Assembly (NCBI GenBank): GCA_964019335.1
Contig: OZ025690.1
Span: 186,001 to 250,000 of the forward strand
Length of the DNA: 64,000 bases
Source of the DNA: Diplonema japonicum
Lineage: Eukaryota > Euglenozoa > Diplonemea > Diplonemida > Diplonemidae
Direction: 5' to 3'
This document shows positions 32,234 to 42,179 of the stretch, in pieces. A program made the translations under genes and the position numbers. The notes under the pieces are model-generated. The model made no database searches, was not told the DNA's origin, and saw only the letters and a program-made list of their open reading frames with translations. Each line of letters opens with the position of its first letter. The first letter of the stretch is position 1.

Positions 32234-32680
32234 TTAATGCATGCTGAAGCCACCTTCCAACACCTGTACCCTTCTTTTCTCGATCCTCTTCAGTTTTTCC
32301 GAATTTTCTTTTTCCACTTCCGCTTCTTGCATTTGTTTGTAGATTTGCATGACGCCCTCGCCGGGCCCGAACAGGGCCCCGCTGCTTTTAATGGGCAAAA
32401 TTGAAAGACGTTCTTTAATCTTGTTAATTTCATCGATGAGCTCCTGTGTGGGGTCGGCCTGCTCCTTGACCTTGAGGGGTTCCTTCTTTCCTGCCACAGG
32501 GGTCTCGTTTATGTAGCCGCTGTCTGCCAGAGCCTGGCCTAAAAAATCTGTAGCGTCTTTCACTGCGGTCTTGCTCTCCGCCCCCTTCCCGCTAATGCTG
32601 CCCAATTTGCCCAAAAACCCTTGATTCCATTTTGCCGTCTTGCTTCCGCTGCTCCGCAGCGTGCTTGTTATTCTCAGCAT
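32234..32680 (-). CDS. Small presequence-type protein, paralogue-like to its neighbour
   Basis: 148 codons from ATG 32680. The N-terminus MLRITSTLRSSGSKTAKW is Arg/Ser-rich without acids, a good mitochondrial presequence. It shares the D-x-LGQAL-x-x-x-G-x-x-N element with the 31050-32144 protein. The second half is helical and charged (YKQMQEAEVEKENSEKLKR) and may form a coiled coil. The two genes are 90 bp apart and probably arose by tandem duplication followed by strong divergence. Confidence 0.65.
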   Translation of the reverse strand: MLRITSTLRSSGSKTAKWNQGFLGKLGSISGKGAESKTAVKDATDFLGQALADSGYINETPVAGKKEPLKVKEQADPTQELIDEINKIKERLSILPIKSSGALFGPGEGVMQIYKQMQEAEVEKENSEKLKRIEKRRVQVLEGGFSMH

Positions 32681-32799
32681 TACTCACCCCCCCCCCTTTT
32701 TTTTTCTCCCTTTCTTTTTTTTTTTTATTTCGTGGGGATGAAAAAAATATTTCGGGAAAAAAAAAAAAGGAAGAAAAAAAAATGGGGTCGGGTCGAACG

Positions 32800-32834
<35 letters not shown>

Positions 32835-33119
32835 ATTGGAAAAAAAAAAAAAAAAAAAGTATCCTAAGCGTGGTTTGACAAAGGTACCCAATAAACTTAC
32901 ACTGGAGTGGGGGGAACACTGATATATATAAAAAAAAAAAAAAAAAAAGTATTTGCATAAAAAAAAAAAATTTTTTTTCGAAAAAAAAGAAAAAAAAAAA
33001 AAAAACGACCCTCATGCCATGACCCTTGGGAATGCGGATTTGACATTGGGTGAGTCCCAAACGTAGTGCCTCAGGTTCCAGAGGTGCCACTCCACGTCTT
33101 TCATAGCTTTTCTCCTGTA

Positions 33120-33756
33120 TTACATTTTTTCCCCCCCCCTTCTTTTTGTATACCTGAACTCAGACGGGACCCTTTCGGAGTAGTTTACCACCATCTCGGT
33201 GCACGCAGCAAGAGTCTTCTCCCTCTCAATGGGGTCTGTGACACCCCTCTGCATCACGAACCTCTGGTCGAAGATCTCGGAGTAGACATCCTGAGCCTGG
33301 TCGGCCCATTTGACGGCGGAGGCGAAGTAGTTAATCTGCTGCAAGATGGCAGCCTTTTCCTCAGGCTTGAACTCAGATAGGGAAGTGAACATCCCCGCAA
33401 GAGGGTTCACACCCTTTTCGTACAAATTCGTGTGCGCGAGCTTATGCGCTTCAAGCTGGTCTGTAGATTTTTTTTTTTTTTTTTTTTAAAAGAATTTGCA
33501 TACCAGCCCAGAATGAGCTGTAGTCTGTTGTCCAGTCATTTGCCAGGAGCCTTTCGGTGTCATGTTTGATGCTGCTTGCGAGCTTCTGCCCTTGAGATGT
33601 GTAGTTCTTGAATTCTGGAAGGACTCTGAAGTGAGTGTTCACAGACCCCCTGCACGCTCCCCACGAGAACAAGCTGGGAAGGGACCCCGACCCTTGGTTC
33701 TTGAACCCCCCGTACACGGAATGGATCCCCCTGCGCTGTAGCGCGTTTCTCAGCAT
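33120..33756 (-). CDS. Unknown presequence-type protein, two exons
   Basis: Exon 1 33756-33504; intron 33503-33461 (43 nt, GTATGCAAATTC, A run, CTACAG); exon 2 33460-33120; 197 residues. The start MLRNALQRRGIHSVYGGF is a typical mitochondrial presequence. Downstream helices (EEKAAILQQINYFASAVKWADQAQDVYSEIFDQRF, split here as AILQQINYFASAVKWADQ and YSEIFDQRFV) look like a small helical subunit. I cannot assign a complex. The splice restores the frame WADQLEAHKLAH. ATG follows an A run. Confidence 0.7.
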
Positions 33757-33962
33757 ATTTTTTTTTTTTTTTTAAATTCAATACCCTTCCCTGTTATCCG
33801 TTCAGACCGGGCAGATCGGGTAAAAAAAAAAAAAAAAAAAAAAAAGGAAGCGGAATAACAGTCTGTTTAAGAAATAAGAAGAAGAAATAGAAGACGAAGT
33901 ATAAAAGGAAAAACTTTTTTTTTCCCTCCTTCTTGATAATTACAACACATGTTTCTGTTCTT

Positions 33963-33997
<35 letters not shown>

Positions 33998-34105
33998 ATT
34001 GCCTCCGAACGTATTATAACCATACTCTAGGACAAACTAACTTAAAAAAAAAAAAAAAAACTCTAGGAAATTTATATTAATTTATACCATTTTTCTTTTT
34101 AAAAT
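33757..34105. other. Intergenic homopolymer DNA
   Basis: Several A runs of 17-30 and no gene. Confidence 0.65.
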
Positions 34106-35356
34106 TCACACAAGCTCTGGAGAATCCGAATAGGGCAGGTCCCACCTCTCCGGCTCCATGAAAGATTTGTCGGCCTTCCAGTATTTTATCAGATCCACAA
34201 GAAACGCAACGTGCTCCCGCAAAGTTCTACCAGTTTTGGGTGTGGTGGTGGTCAGCTCGTTCAGCAGAGTTGTGAGCTCCTGTTCTACCCAAGGGAGGTT
34301 TGGCCCACTGTGCCCATCGATTTCCGCATGCAAAATGGCGATTTCTTCATTTCTCACCCGAACTTCGTCTTCAAGCCTCTGCAAGTCATTTTGAAACTGA
34401 TCTCTCATCGAGTCCAAGGTTCCCTGTGTTTCTTTTAAAGCCGCTTGCAAACCTTCCCAGGTGGTGCTTTGTCGGTAACGGAGCAGTTCACCGTCTTGTT
34501 GTTCCACGACCTCCCGCAACCCTTCAAGCTCGCGTATCACAATACTCTGTCTCCCTCGCAGCCCGGCCTCCTGCTGGGCAAGCACCTCTGTCTGCTGAAG
34601 TTTCGCTTTTAAATCCATTTTTTCAAGCTCAAATTTTTTTTCTTGGTCGTGTATAATACCACCAAGGCGTGCAGTCTCTGCAGTCATATCTGCTTTCAAC
34701 TGAGCAAGCTCCGATTCAAGTAGAACAGTATGCGCAACGTGGGCATCGATGACAGCGTGCATTGAGTTAAGCGTATCGAGCGTGGTGAAGAATGCTGTGA
34801 GAACGACATGTCTGGACTCCGATTCGAGCGTGTAAATTGTATGCCTTGTCTGCCGTTCAGAATCTTGGAATATGAGCAGGGTTGTGAGATCGGTACCGTT
34901 TCTGCCAGTGGTGAGCTGGTGGTGGAGGGATCGTGCTTCGCTTTCAGCTTCTTCGAGCTGAGACAAAGCATGGGATAATATAGTTTGGTCATGGTTGATT
35001 TTGATGTTTGCGCCTGTGAGCTCGTCTGACAGTTGGCACACTTGTACACTTAAAGTGTCAGATTGTCTTTTTTCATTGATGAGCGCGGATAGTTCCCTCT
35101 CTAGTTCTTTGTTCAGACCCTGTGCCGCGGCCAGCTCGTCCTTCGCGAGTTTTTTTTCCCCGGCGGTGTTGATAAGCTGTGCTTCCAATTTTGCGATTTC
35201 CGCCCTCGAGCGGTCCTGTATCTCAGCAATCGTTGAATCCATCTCGCGTTTCTTCTGCCCTAAAAAAATTCGCAGCCCCTCAGCTTCTTCATCCTCTGCT
35301 CGTAGTGCTTCTACCGATCGAGGGCTTGTCGGGAGTATACTCTTGCGTCGTTTCAT
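34106..35356 (-). CDS. Coiled-coil protein
   Basis: 416 codons from ATG 35356 (A-rich leader). Apart from about 20 residues at the start and 60 at the end, the chain is heptad-rich (AELIAKLEAQL, KKFELEKMDLKAKLQQTE, QNDLQRLEDEVRVRNEEIAIL). The C-terminus has a short globular-looking part (REHVAFLVDLIKYWKADKSF). Probably cytoskeletal or flagellar by analogy with other protist coiled-coil proteins and its kinesin neighbour, but this is inference. Confidence 0.7.
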   Translation of the reverse strand: MKRRKSILPTSPRSVEALRAEDEEAEGLRIFLGQKKREMDSTIAEIQDRSRAEIAKLEAQLINTAGEKKLAKDELAAAQGLNKELERELSALINEKRQSDTLSVQVCQLSDELTGANIKINHDQTILSHALSQLEEAESEARSLHHQLTTGRNGTDLTTLLIFQDSERQTRHTIYTLESESRHVVLTAFFTTLDTLNSMHAVIDAHVAHTVLLESELAQLKADMTAETARLGGIIHDQEKKFELEKMDLKAKLQQTEVLAQQEAGLRGRQSIVIRELEGLREVVEQQDGELLRYRQSTTWEGLQAALKETQGTLDSMRDQFQNDLQRLEDEVRVRNEEIAILHAEIDGHSGPNLPWVEQELTTLLNELTTTTPKTGRTLREHVAFLVDLIKYWKADKSFMEPERWDLPYSDSPELV

Positions 35357-35744
35357 TTTTTTTTCTTTTTTTTTTTCCTTCTTGTTGTTTCTGATACTGC
35401 GAGGGTGGGGGGGGGGGGGGGGGGTGCTTATTATTGTGAGGGGGTAAAATAAAAAAAAATGAAGAGGGTTAAAAGAGGGGGAAAATATTCAGACGACGGA
35501 GGAGGAGTATTGGGGGAAAGAAGGGGGAAAAACGTGTGAGAGAGATATAAGCGATTTTTTTTTTTTTTGGAGTGGATAAAAAAAAAACGGGAAGGGCAGG
35601 AAACAATACATTACAATGAAGGGGGGAAAGGGATCAGTGTGTGTGGGGGAGGGGGCATATTTTATAATTCTTTCCCCAATTCATAAAATTTAAAAAAAAA
35701 GATTTTTTTTTATTCGCACAACTTTGAGGTGGGGAAGGAACGGG

Positions 35745-35775
<31 letters not shown>

Positions 35776-36002
35776 CTCTTTTCCCCCCGTTATGTACAGG
35801 AAAAAATCGATCAAAAAAAAAGGAACTGGCCCGTTGTTTGTACGTGCCGGGTAAAACCTCGAGAAAAGTTTGTCAACTTGCCAACGTTCCCCTTTTGTTT
35901 AGACAAGTCAAAGACTCGTTCTTGCAAAAAAAAAAAAAAAAAAAAAAAAAAACACACACTAATTGTCCAAAAAAAACCCCCCCCCCAATTTCTTTAATTT
36001 CC
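35357..36002. other. Intergenic with repeat E copy at 35820-35935
   Basis: A/T/G-run-rich DNA including a G run at about 35408-35424. 35820-35935 repeats 9632-9760 (GTTTGTACGTGCCGGGTAAA, GTTTAGACAAGTCAAAGACT) close to the kinesin 3' end. No gene is seen. Confidence 0.65.
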
Positions 36003-39000
36003 TTAACTCGGAAGTTCACGCTTTTTGAAAAACGGGCTGTAGTAGAAAAAAAAAATCTTTTTTCCCCCCCTTTTCCCCCCCCATACCTCATCGATCGCCT
36101 CACCACTTCACGCGGGGTTGATGACGCTACCTTTCTACGAAGGAAAGAAGGGGACCTAGAAGAAGCCCGCTGTGGTGACCCGGACGCGTGCCGTCTTGGG
36201 GTCAACGGAGAGGGCGAAGCACGCCGAGGGGATAGTGGCGAATTACTCCGCATAGGAGAAGAAGGCGAATTGCTGCGGCGGTACGCATAGCCGTCGTTTG
36301 TCCACACCCTGTCTCCTGCAAAGGGCGCTACCTCGAACTCGTCAAATTTCGAGTCACCAGTGTGGCCTTCAAACCCTCCGGTGGCGAAGAACCTGAAAGA
36401 TACGAACCGCTTGAGGTCGCCATGGCTCCTTGTCACTTCGCTCACGACGTCCCGAAGGTCCTCACACCTTTCCATGGCCATTCTGATGTCGTTCCTGTTT
36501 CGTATGGTCTCGCCCCTGAGCCTCAGCTCTTCCTCTTGATGGCTTCTCTCGAGGGTCTTCTCGCTTTCGATTTGCTTTCTTAGCTCTTTTGTCTTGGTGA
36601 TGTTCTCCACCTTCAGCCCCCGCTCCTCTGCGTTCTTCTCGCGAAGTGTCGTGATTTCCTTGTTGAGGCACTCCCGCTGGTCTTTAAGCTGTTTTTTTTT
36701 TTTTTTTTTTATTCCAATGAATTTTCAATGAAAACTGGCAAACCTGTTTGATTAATTCCTTCTTCTTATCAAGCCCGTCTTGAAGCACGTCACGTCGCGC
36801 ACGTAGCTGTGCGTGCTGACGTTGCGATGCTGTGTTGTGTGTTGTGTTGTGGGGAGAGGTTGTTGTTGTTGTTGTTATGTCATACAGATGGTCTTCTTCC
36901 CGGACACATCCCTGAACGAGCACAGAGTGGATTGAAGGTGTCGTTGCCGTTGCTTGTAAACCTTTGCTTCCTCCTCGGCTTCCTGGGGGGTGTTAGGTTT
37001 GAAGAAAGATTTTAAAAAAAAGAGAGGAGAAAAAAAAAAAAAATACCCTTTTCTCCTCCGTCATATTCGCCAACTGTGTTTGGTTCGCTTCCTGTGTAGA
37101 CCTGTTCCGCAGCTCAGCTTTAGTGACGTCCCCCTCCAAACGGGTGATCGAGAACCCGAAGTGCTCGTTTGTCCGTTCAAGGGAACGGGTTGATGACGCC
37201 CTTTATTTATTTTATTTTTCTCTAATTTCTTTTTTCTTTTTTTTTTTCCATACGTTTTCTCTTCATCCAGGTACGACGTTAGAACCTTTTCGTTGATGTT
37301 CTTGACCTCGGCTTCGAGTTTCTGAAGTCCTGAGGACTGTCCTACACGTGTGAACGCTTTTTGAAAGGCTAAAGCGAACTGTTTTCGCTTCACCAACTTC
37401 ACCTCGTGTGCGAAGGCCTCTTCTCTTTTTTTAACAGCCTCCTTGGCGTCCTCCAGCTCCTGCCGGGTTTTCTTCTCGGCCTCGAGCCGCTGTTGGTTTT
37501 GCTCGGCAGAGCGCTCTTTTTCCTTCGCCTCCTCGAGCTTCCTCTCCAGCTCCGCTTCGATTTCTTTGTTCATTTCAAGAGCCTCTTCAAGGTTTGCTTC
37601 CACATCTTCGTTCTGAAGCTGTTTTAGTTCCCGTTCAACGGCAAGCGCTTCGGCCTCAGCGCGTTCAAGATCTTCAATTCTCTGCTGGATGGCGTTCTGC
37701 TGCTGCATGGTGGCCAGCTCGGACTCTCTTTTCTGATTTTCGATATTTTGAATCTCGGAGTTCAGGTTCGCCCTTGAAGTCGGGTCGGCCTCCTCGTTTT
37801 TCATCTTTTTGCGAAGCTCGACGAGTTCCTTCTGCAGAGCAGACACAACAACCTGACCCTTTTCCTCGTTCACCCTCACATTGTTGACAATGGACTTCGC
37901 TTTGTACGCGTACCTCAGGGTGTTCACTGTGTCTTCACGGTTACCCTCAAACGGGGAAACTGTCGCGAGCATCATTGTGACAGAATTGCCTCCGAGCGAT
38001 TCTGAAAGAATCCACGTTAGCGTGGAGTCACGGTAAGGCGGTACCAGCTTCGGGTCGTTCCTCTTCCTGACAGAGTTCTCGATTAGAATATCAATGACCC
38101 TTCGGAGTGTGGACAGCGAGAGGTTGATCCGGGTAGCCTCTACGAGACGTGTTCCCTCCGCACCGGAGAGATTGATACGTTCGGACCCTGCAAGATCGAC
38201 TAGATTGATGTTTGCGTATTTTTGTATGCCTTTCGCCTCGTTTTTCGACCGGATGCATAGTTGGAATATCGCGTGGGATCTTGATGATGTGGCGTTCATG
38301 TTGGTCTCGGCGGTGGCACGGTGTTCCATCCCAGCCCGCATTACCTTCTTAACGTCTTCCGCTGTTTTTAAACCTTGTTCTTTTCCGAGTCTCGTGAGGC
38401 CTTCCACGTAAACGCCTACTGTCGGGCTGTTGCGGACTTTAAGGTCTTTGTATTCAGTTGAGTCGTCGTATGCTTTTAAGGATTTCTTGCTTTTTTTCCT
38501 GCCGAGGGGGGAGACCACCGCGGGGTCTTCGGATAGAAGATCCTTTACACGTTCGTTGTAGATTTCCATGAAAGATATTTCGACGGAGAACGAGAAACCC
38601 TGGTGTTTTCCTCCCATTGCCTCCAGCTCTGCAAAGGTTTGATCTACTATTCTTGGGGAGATTCCTGGTTGTGCGTCGCTGCCCAGCATCGAGTATGTCT
38701 TCCCGCTTCCTGTTTGACCATAGGCGAAGATGCAGCAGTGTCGTGCAGAGAGAGCGGTTTTTACAGCGGGTTTGCCGGTTTCTTCATAAACGGCAGCTTG
38801 GTCTGTGAATTGTTTGTTGCAGTGAGTGGCTTGTTCCGCAGGGATGCTCCAGAAGGAACGGTGGAAGTCGAAGGTGTCTTTTATGCAGCCGTCCTTGTCC
38901 AGGATTTGAACGGTTTCGTCGTCGTTGTGCATCAGAACGATCGAGGTGGGGCCTTCCTTGCTTTTGCCCTCCAGGTCCAGCTCTCGCTTGTTGAACGGGC

Positions 39001-39049
39001 GTACCCGAACCATCACCTTGACTGCCGATTTCTCTGATTTTCCTGACAT
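36003..39049 (-). CDS. Kinesin motor protein, kinesin-3-like, six exons
   Basis: Exons 39049-37254, 37200-37047, 36982-36886, 36829-36744, 36688-36087 and 36036-36003; introns of 53, 64, 56, 55 and 50 nt, all GT-AG, phases consistent; 922 residues. The N-terminal motor has the P-loop GQTGSGKT (111-118), switch I NATSSRSH (252-259), switch II DLAGSE (285-290) and VPPYRDSTLTWILSESLGGN, the last typical of kinesin-3. A neck and long coiled coil follow (to about 770), then a Ser/Pro/Arg-rich tail (SPSSPMRSNSPLSPRRASPS), a likely kinase-regulated or microtubule-binding region. No FHA or PH domain is visible. The NKSL element of most kinesins reads NLSL. ATP-driven transport along microtubules is well supported; cargo is unknown. 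ATG follows an A-rich leader. Confidence 0.9.
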
Positions 39050-39106
39050 TTTCTTTTTTTTTTTTTGTCCCGTCGCGCCTCCCCCCGTCCCCACGCGCTT
39101 TGTGGT

Positions 39107-39141
<35 letters not shown>

Positions 39142-39835
39142 TTGTGTGGTGATAAGAAAAAAGAAGGGGAGGGGGAAAGAAAAAAAAAGGGAAGGAAGAA
39201 AGAAAGAAAGCGCAATCCCCCCCCTAGAAAAAATATATTTTTTATGTTACAATTCTTTTTCTTTCTTTTTTTACCCCCCCCTGCCCGTAATGTGGCCTAC
39301 ACTAAATGTGTTTTTTTTTTCTTTTTTGTCATTTCTGTGGTAGTTTAGGTTTTCTTTGACAGTTGTTAACAGAAAAAAGGGGGGGGGGAGGGGAAACGGA
39401 AAAAGGAAATGTCATCCGCAAAACAAGAAGGGGGGAAAACCAAAAAAAAAAAAAAAATAAATAAAAATAAAACAAAACAAGAGAGGAGGAAAAAAAAGGA
39501 GAAAAAAAAAGAAATTAGTTTGGCGCTTCATGTATTTGTGCGCACGAGAGGAAATTACTCATTGCGCTGCCATCAACTAGTTTTCTTTTTATTTTTTTAA
39601 AATAGTCTCGACAATAATATTGTTAAAAAAAAGATTCAAGAAAGGTAAAAAAAAAAAAAGAAAAAGCAAAATCAAAAGGCAAAATAATAATAATAAAAAG
39701 GCCGTTTTAGTACTTTTTTGTCTTGTCATCCCCGTACAGAAAAAAAGAAGGTGAAAATACACCCCTAACTAACTTTTTTTTTCCCATCTTTGGAAAAGGG
39801 GGGGATTTTTTTTTCTTTTTTTTTTTTGGCACACG

Positions 39836-39870
<35 letters not shown>

Positions 39871-40044
39871 AAGAAACACAACGGGAAAAAAAAAAAAAAA
39901 AAAAAAACACATTTTCACTCGCGAAAAAAAAAAAATAAATGAGAGGAAGGAAGGAAAAAAAAAAAAGAGAAAAAAAAATCATCAGATAATAAACCGAAAT
40001 GGTACTACATAAAAAAAAAAAAAAAAAAAAAAAAAGAAAATCAT
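39050..40044. other. Intergenic homopolymer DNA
   Basis: Long A and T runs, with a gene-free remainder. TTTGGCGCTTCATGTATTTG...GTGCGCACGAG at about 39518-39550 is an inverted relative of 10565-10603. Confidence 0.65.
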
Positions 40045-41744
40045 CTACAGATCATGGAACATAAAGGAGTCCCTGTCGATCTTGTAGAGGTTCTCGCAGG
40101 GCTGGGTCATGTTGACCCGGTGGGTGGCCACCCTGTTGATGATGTGGCTGAAGTAGTACCTCATCGTGTCGATTTTGCTCTGGTAGTACTTCTTGTCAGT
40201 TTCCGAAAGGTCAGGAGCCGCCAGCTTCTTCTCAGCCGCAATTGCCATGCGAAGCCAGTAATGCCCCAGGACAATGTACCCAGCGTTGAAGAGATGGTCA
40301 ACAGACGAAGCAGAAATGGCATCACGGTTCTTGGCAGCACGAAGGCCAATCATCACAACATCCTTCTTCCACTGCCACAGCAGCTTGTACATGGCAATAC
40401 CCTCCTGCTTGAAGGAGGAGCTTGTCATCACGCCCCACGCATGGTCACGGTACACCTTGTTCCACTTCGAGAACAGCTTCAACTTGTCTATCATCATCTT
40501 CCTACCAAGCATGTCCAAACCCTGGATACCCGTGGTCCCCTCGTAAAGAGTGGAGATCCTTGCATCCCTGACAATCTGTTCCATCCCGTGGTCTTTGATG
40601 TACCCGTGCCCGCCAAACACCTGTTGGCATCCGTATGTGACCTCAATAGCCCATTCTGTAACGCAGCCCTTCACAATGGGGGTCAGGAAGCCCATGTCAT
40701 TTTCGATCTTGTCAGCGGAGACATGGTCACCGGCGGCAAGGGCGTAGGTGATCTTGTCGCCCTGCTTGCTGATGTCGTATAGAAGCGCCCGCGAGCCTTC
40801 AAGAAGAGCCTTGGCGGTCATGAGGTTCTTCCTCACGTCACCGTGGAATACAAGTGCGTCGGCTACCTTGTCCTTTTCTTTCTTGCCCGACAGAGCGCGC
40901 ATGGACATTCTCTCGTTGGCGTAGGCGACGGCGTTCTGGAAGGCCAGCTCCATGTGAGCAAGGCCCTGCACACCAGTGCCGATCCTGGCGGTGTTCATGA
41001 AGGTGAACATTTGGCGGAGCCCGTCGTGCGGTTCGCCGATGAGCCATCCCTTCGCGTCTTCGAAGTGGAGCTGTGCGGTGGCATTGCCGTGGATGCCCAT
41101 CTTTTTCTCAAGCCCACCGCATGTCACGTTCTTCGTGGTCTCGAGCGACCCGTCCTCCTTCTTCAAGTACTTCGGGACAAGGAACAGCGAGATCCCCTTC
41201 GTGCCCGACGGTGCGTCCGGAAGCTTCGCCAACACAATGTGAACAATGTTCTCAGCAAGATCGTGCTCGCCAGCCGAGATGAAGATCTTAGTCCCGCTTA
41301 GCGCGTACGAACCGTCGTCATTGGGAAGAGCCTTGGTCTTGATCTGCGCCAGGTCGGTACCACAGTGGGGTTCTGTGAGACACATAGATCCCGTGTAGGT
41401 GAGGTCGATGAGCTTGGGGAGGTATTCATCCTTCATCTCTTGGCTGCCGTGCGCGATGATGGTGTTGGTGCACCCAAGGGTCAGACCGGGGTACATGAAC
41501 CACGCCCAGTTCGCGGTACTGCAAATCTCGTTCTTTACGAGCGAGAGTGAAAGGGGCATGTTCATCCCGCCGTACTCAGAGGGGAAGTTGAGTGCTTGCC
41601 AACCGCCCTCTTTGTATGCTTCGAAGGCCTCCTTGAAGCCCTTGGGGGTCGTTACGTCACCGTTCTTCCACACGCAGCCGTCGTCTCCTGACATGTAGCA
41701 TGGTAGGAGCGCCTCGCTTGCTAGCTGGTTGCTTGCGTCAATTA

Positions 41745-41775
<31 letters not shown>

Positions 41776-41998
41776 GTTGTTGACATACATCGTTCAAGAA
41801 CTCGGGGGTGCACTCCTCCGAGACGCCTTCCGGGAGGGTTTTGTAGTGCTCTTGCATGTCCAAAACATCATTGAACAAGAACTGGAAGAAAAAAAAAAAA
41901 CTTTTTTTTTTATTATTACTGCTGCATACGTTGATTTCCTTAGCAGGCGCCTTGTAACTCAGGGCCCTCTTCTGAATGGCTCTCACAGTCGACTTCAT
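40045..41998 (-). CDS. Acyl-CoA dehydrogenase, mitochondrial-type, three exons
   Basis: Exons 41998-41930, 41881-41789 and 41745-40045; introns 41929-41882 (48 nt, GTATGCAGC...TTCCAG) and 41788-41746 (43 nt, GTATGTCAAC, A run, AG); 620 residues. The start MKSTVRAIQKRALSYKAP is a mitochondrial presequence. Family motifs: GWQALNFPSEYGGMNMP, MCLTEPHCGTDLAQIKT (flavin-binding strand), FISAGEHDL, KKMGIHGNATAQLHFEDAKG, QVFGGHGYIKDHGMEQIVRD and LYEGTTGIQGLDMLGRK (region of the catalytic Glu). The length and the extra C-terminal helical domain fit the large, about 600-residue class (DmdC/FadE5-like), which takes electrons from acyl-CoA thioesters to ETF. The exact acyl chain is not decidable. Confidence 0.92.
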
Positions 41999-42179
41999 TT
42001 TCTTTTTTTTTATTTGCCTTTTTCTTTTTTTTTTTTAATGCTGTGTTGTTGTTTTTTTTTTTTTCGTGGTTTCATTTTAAAAAAAAAAAAAAAAAAAAAA
42101 ACAATACAAAACTTAAGGGAAAAAAATAAAAAAAAATAAAAAGAGGGGTGGCGGAAGCTCCCTTCATTCTTTTAAAGGA

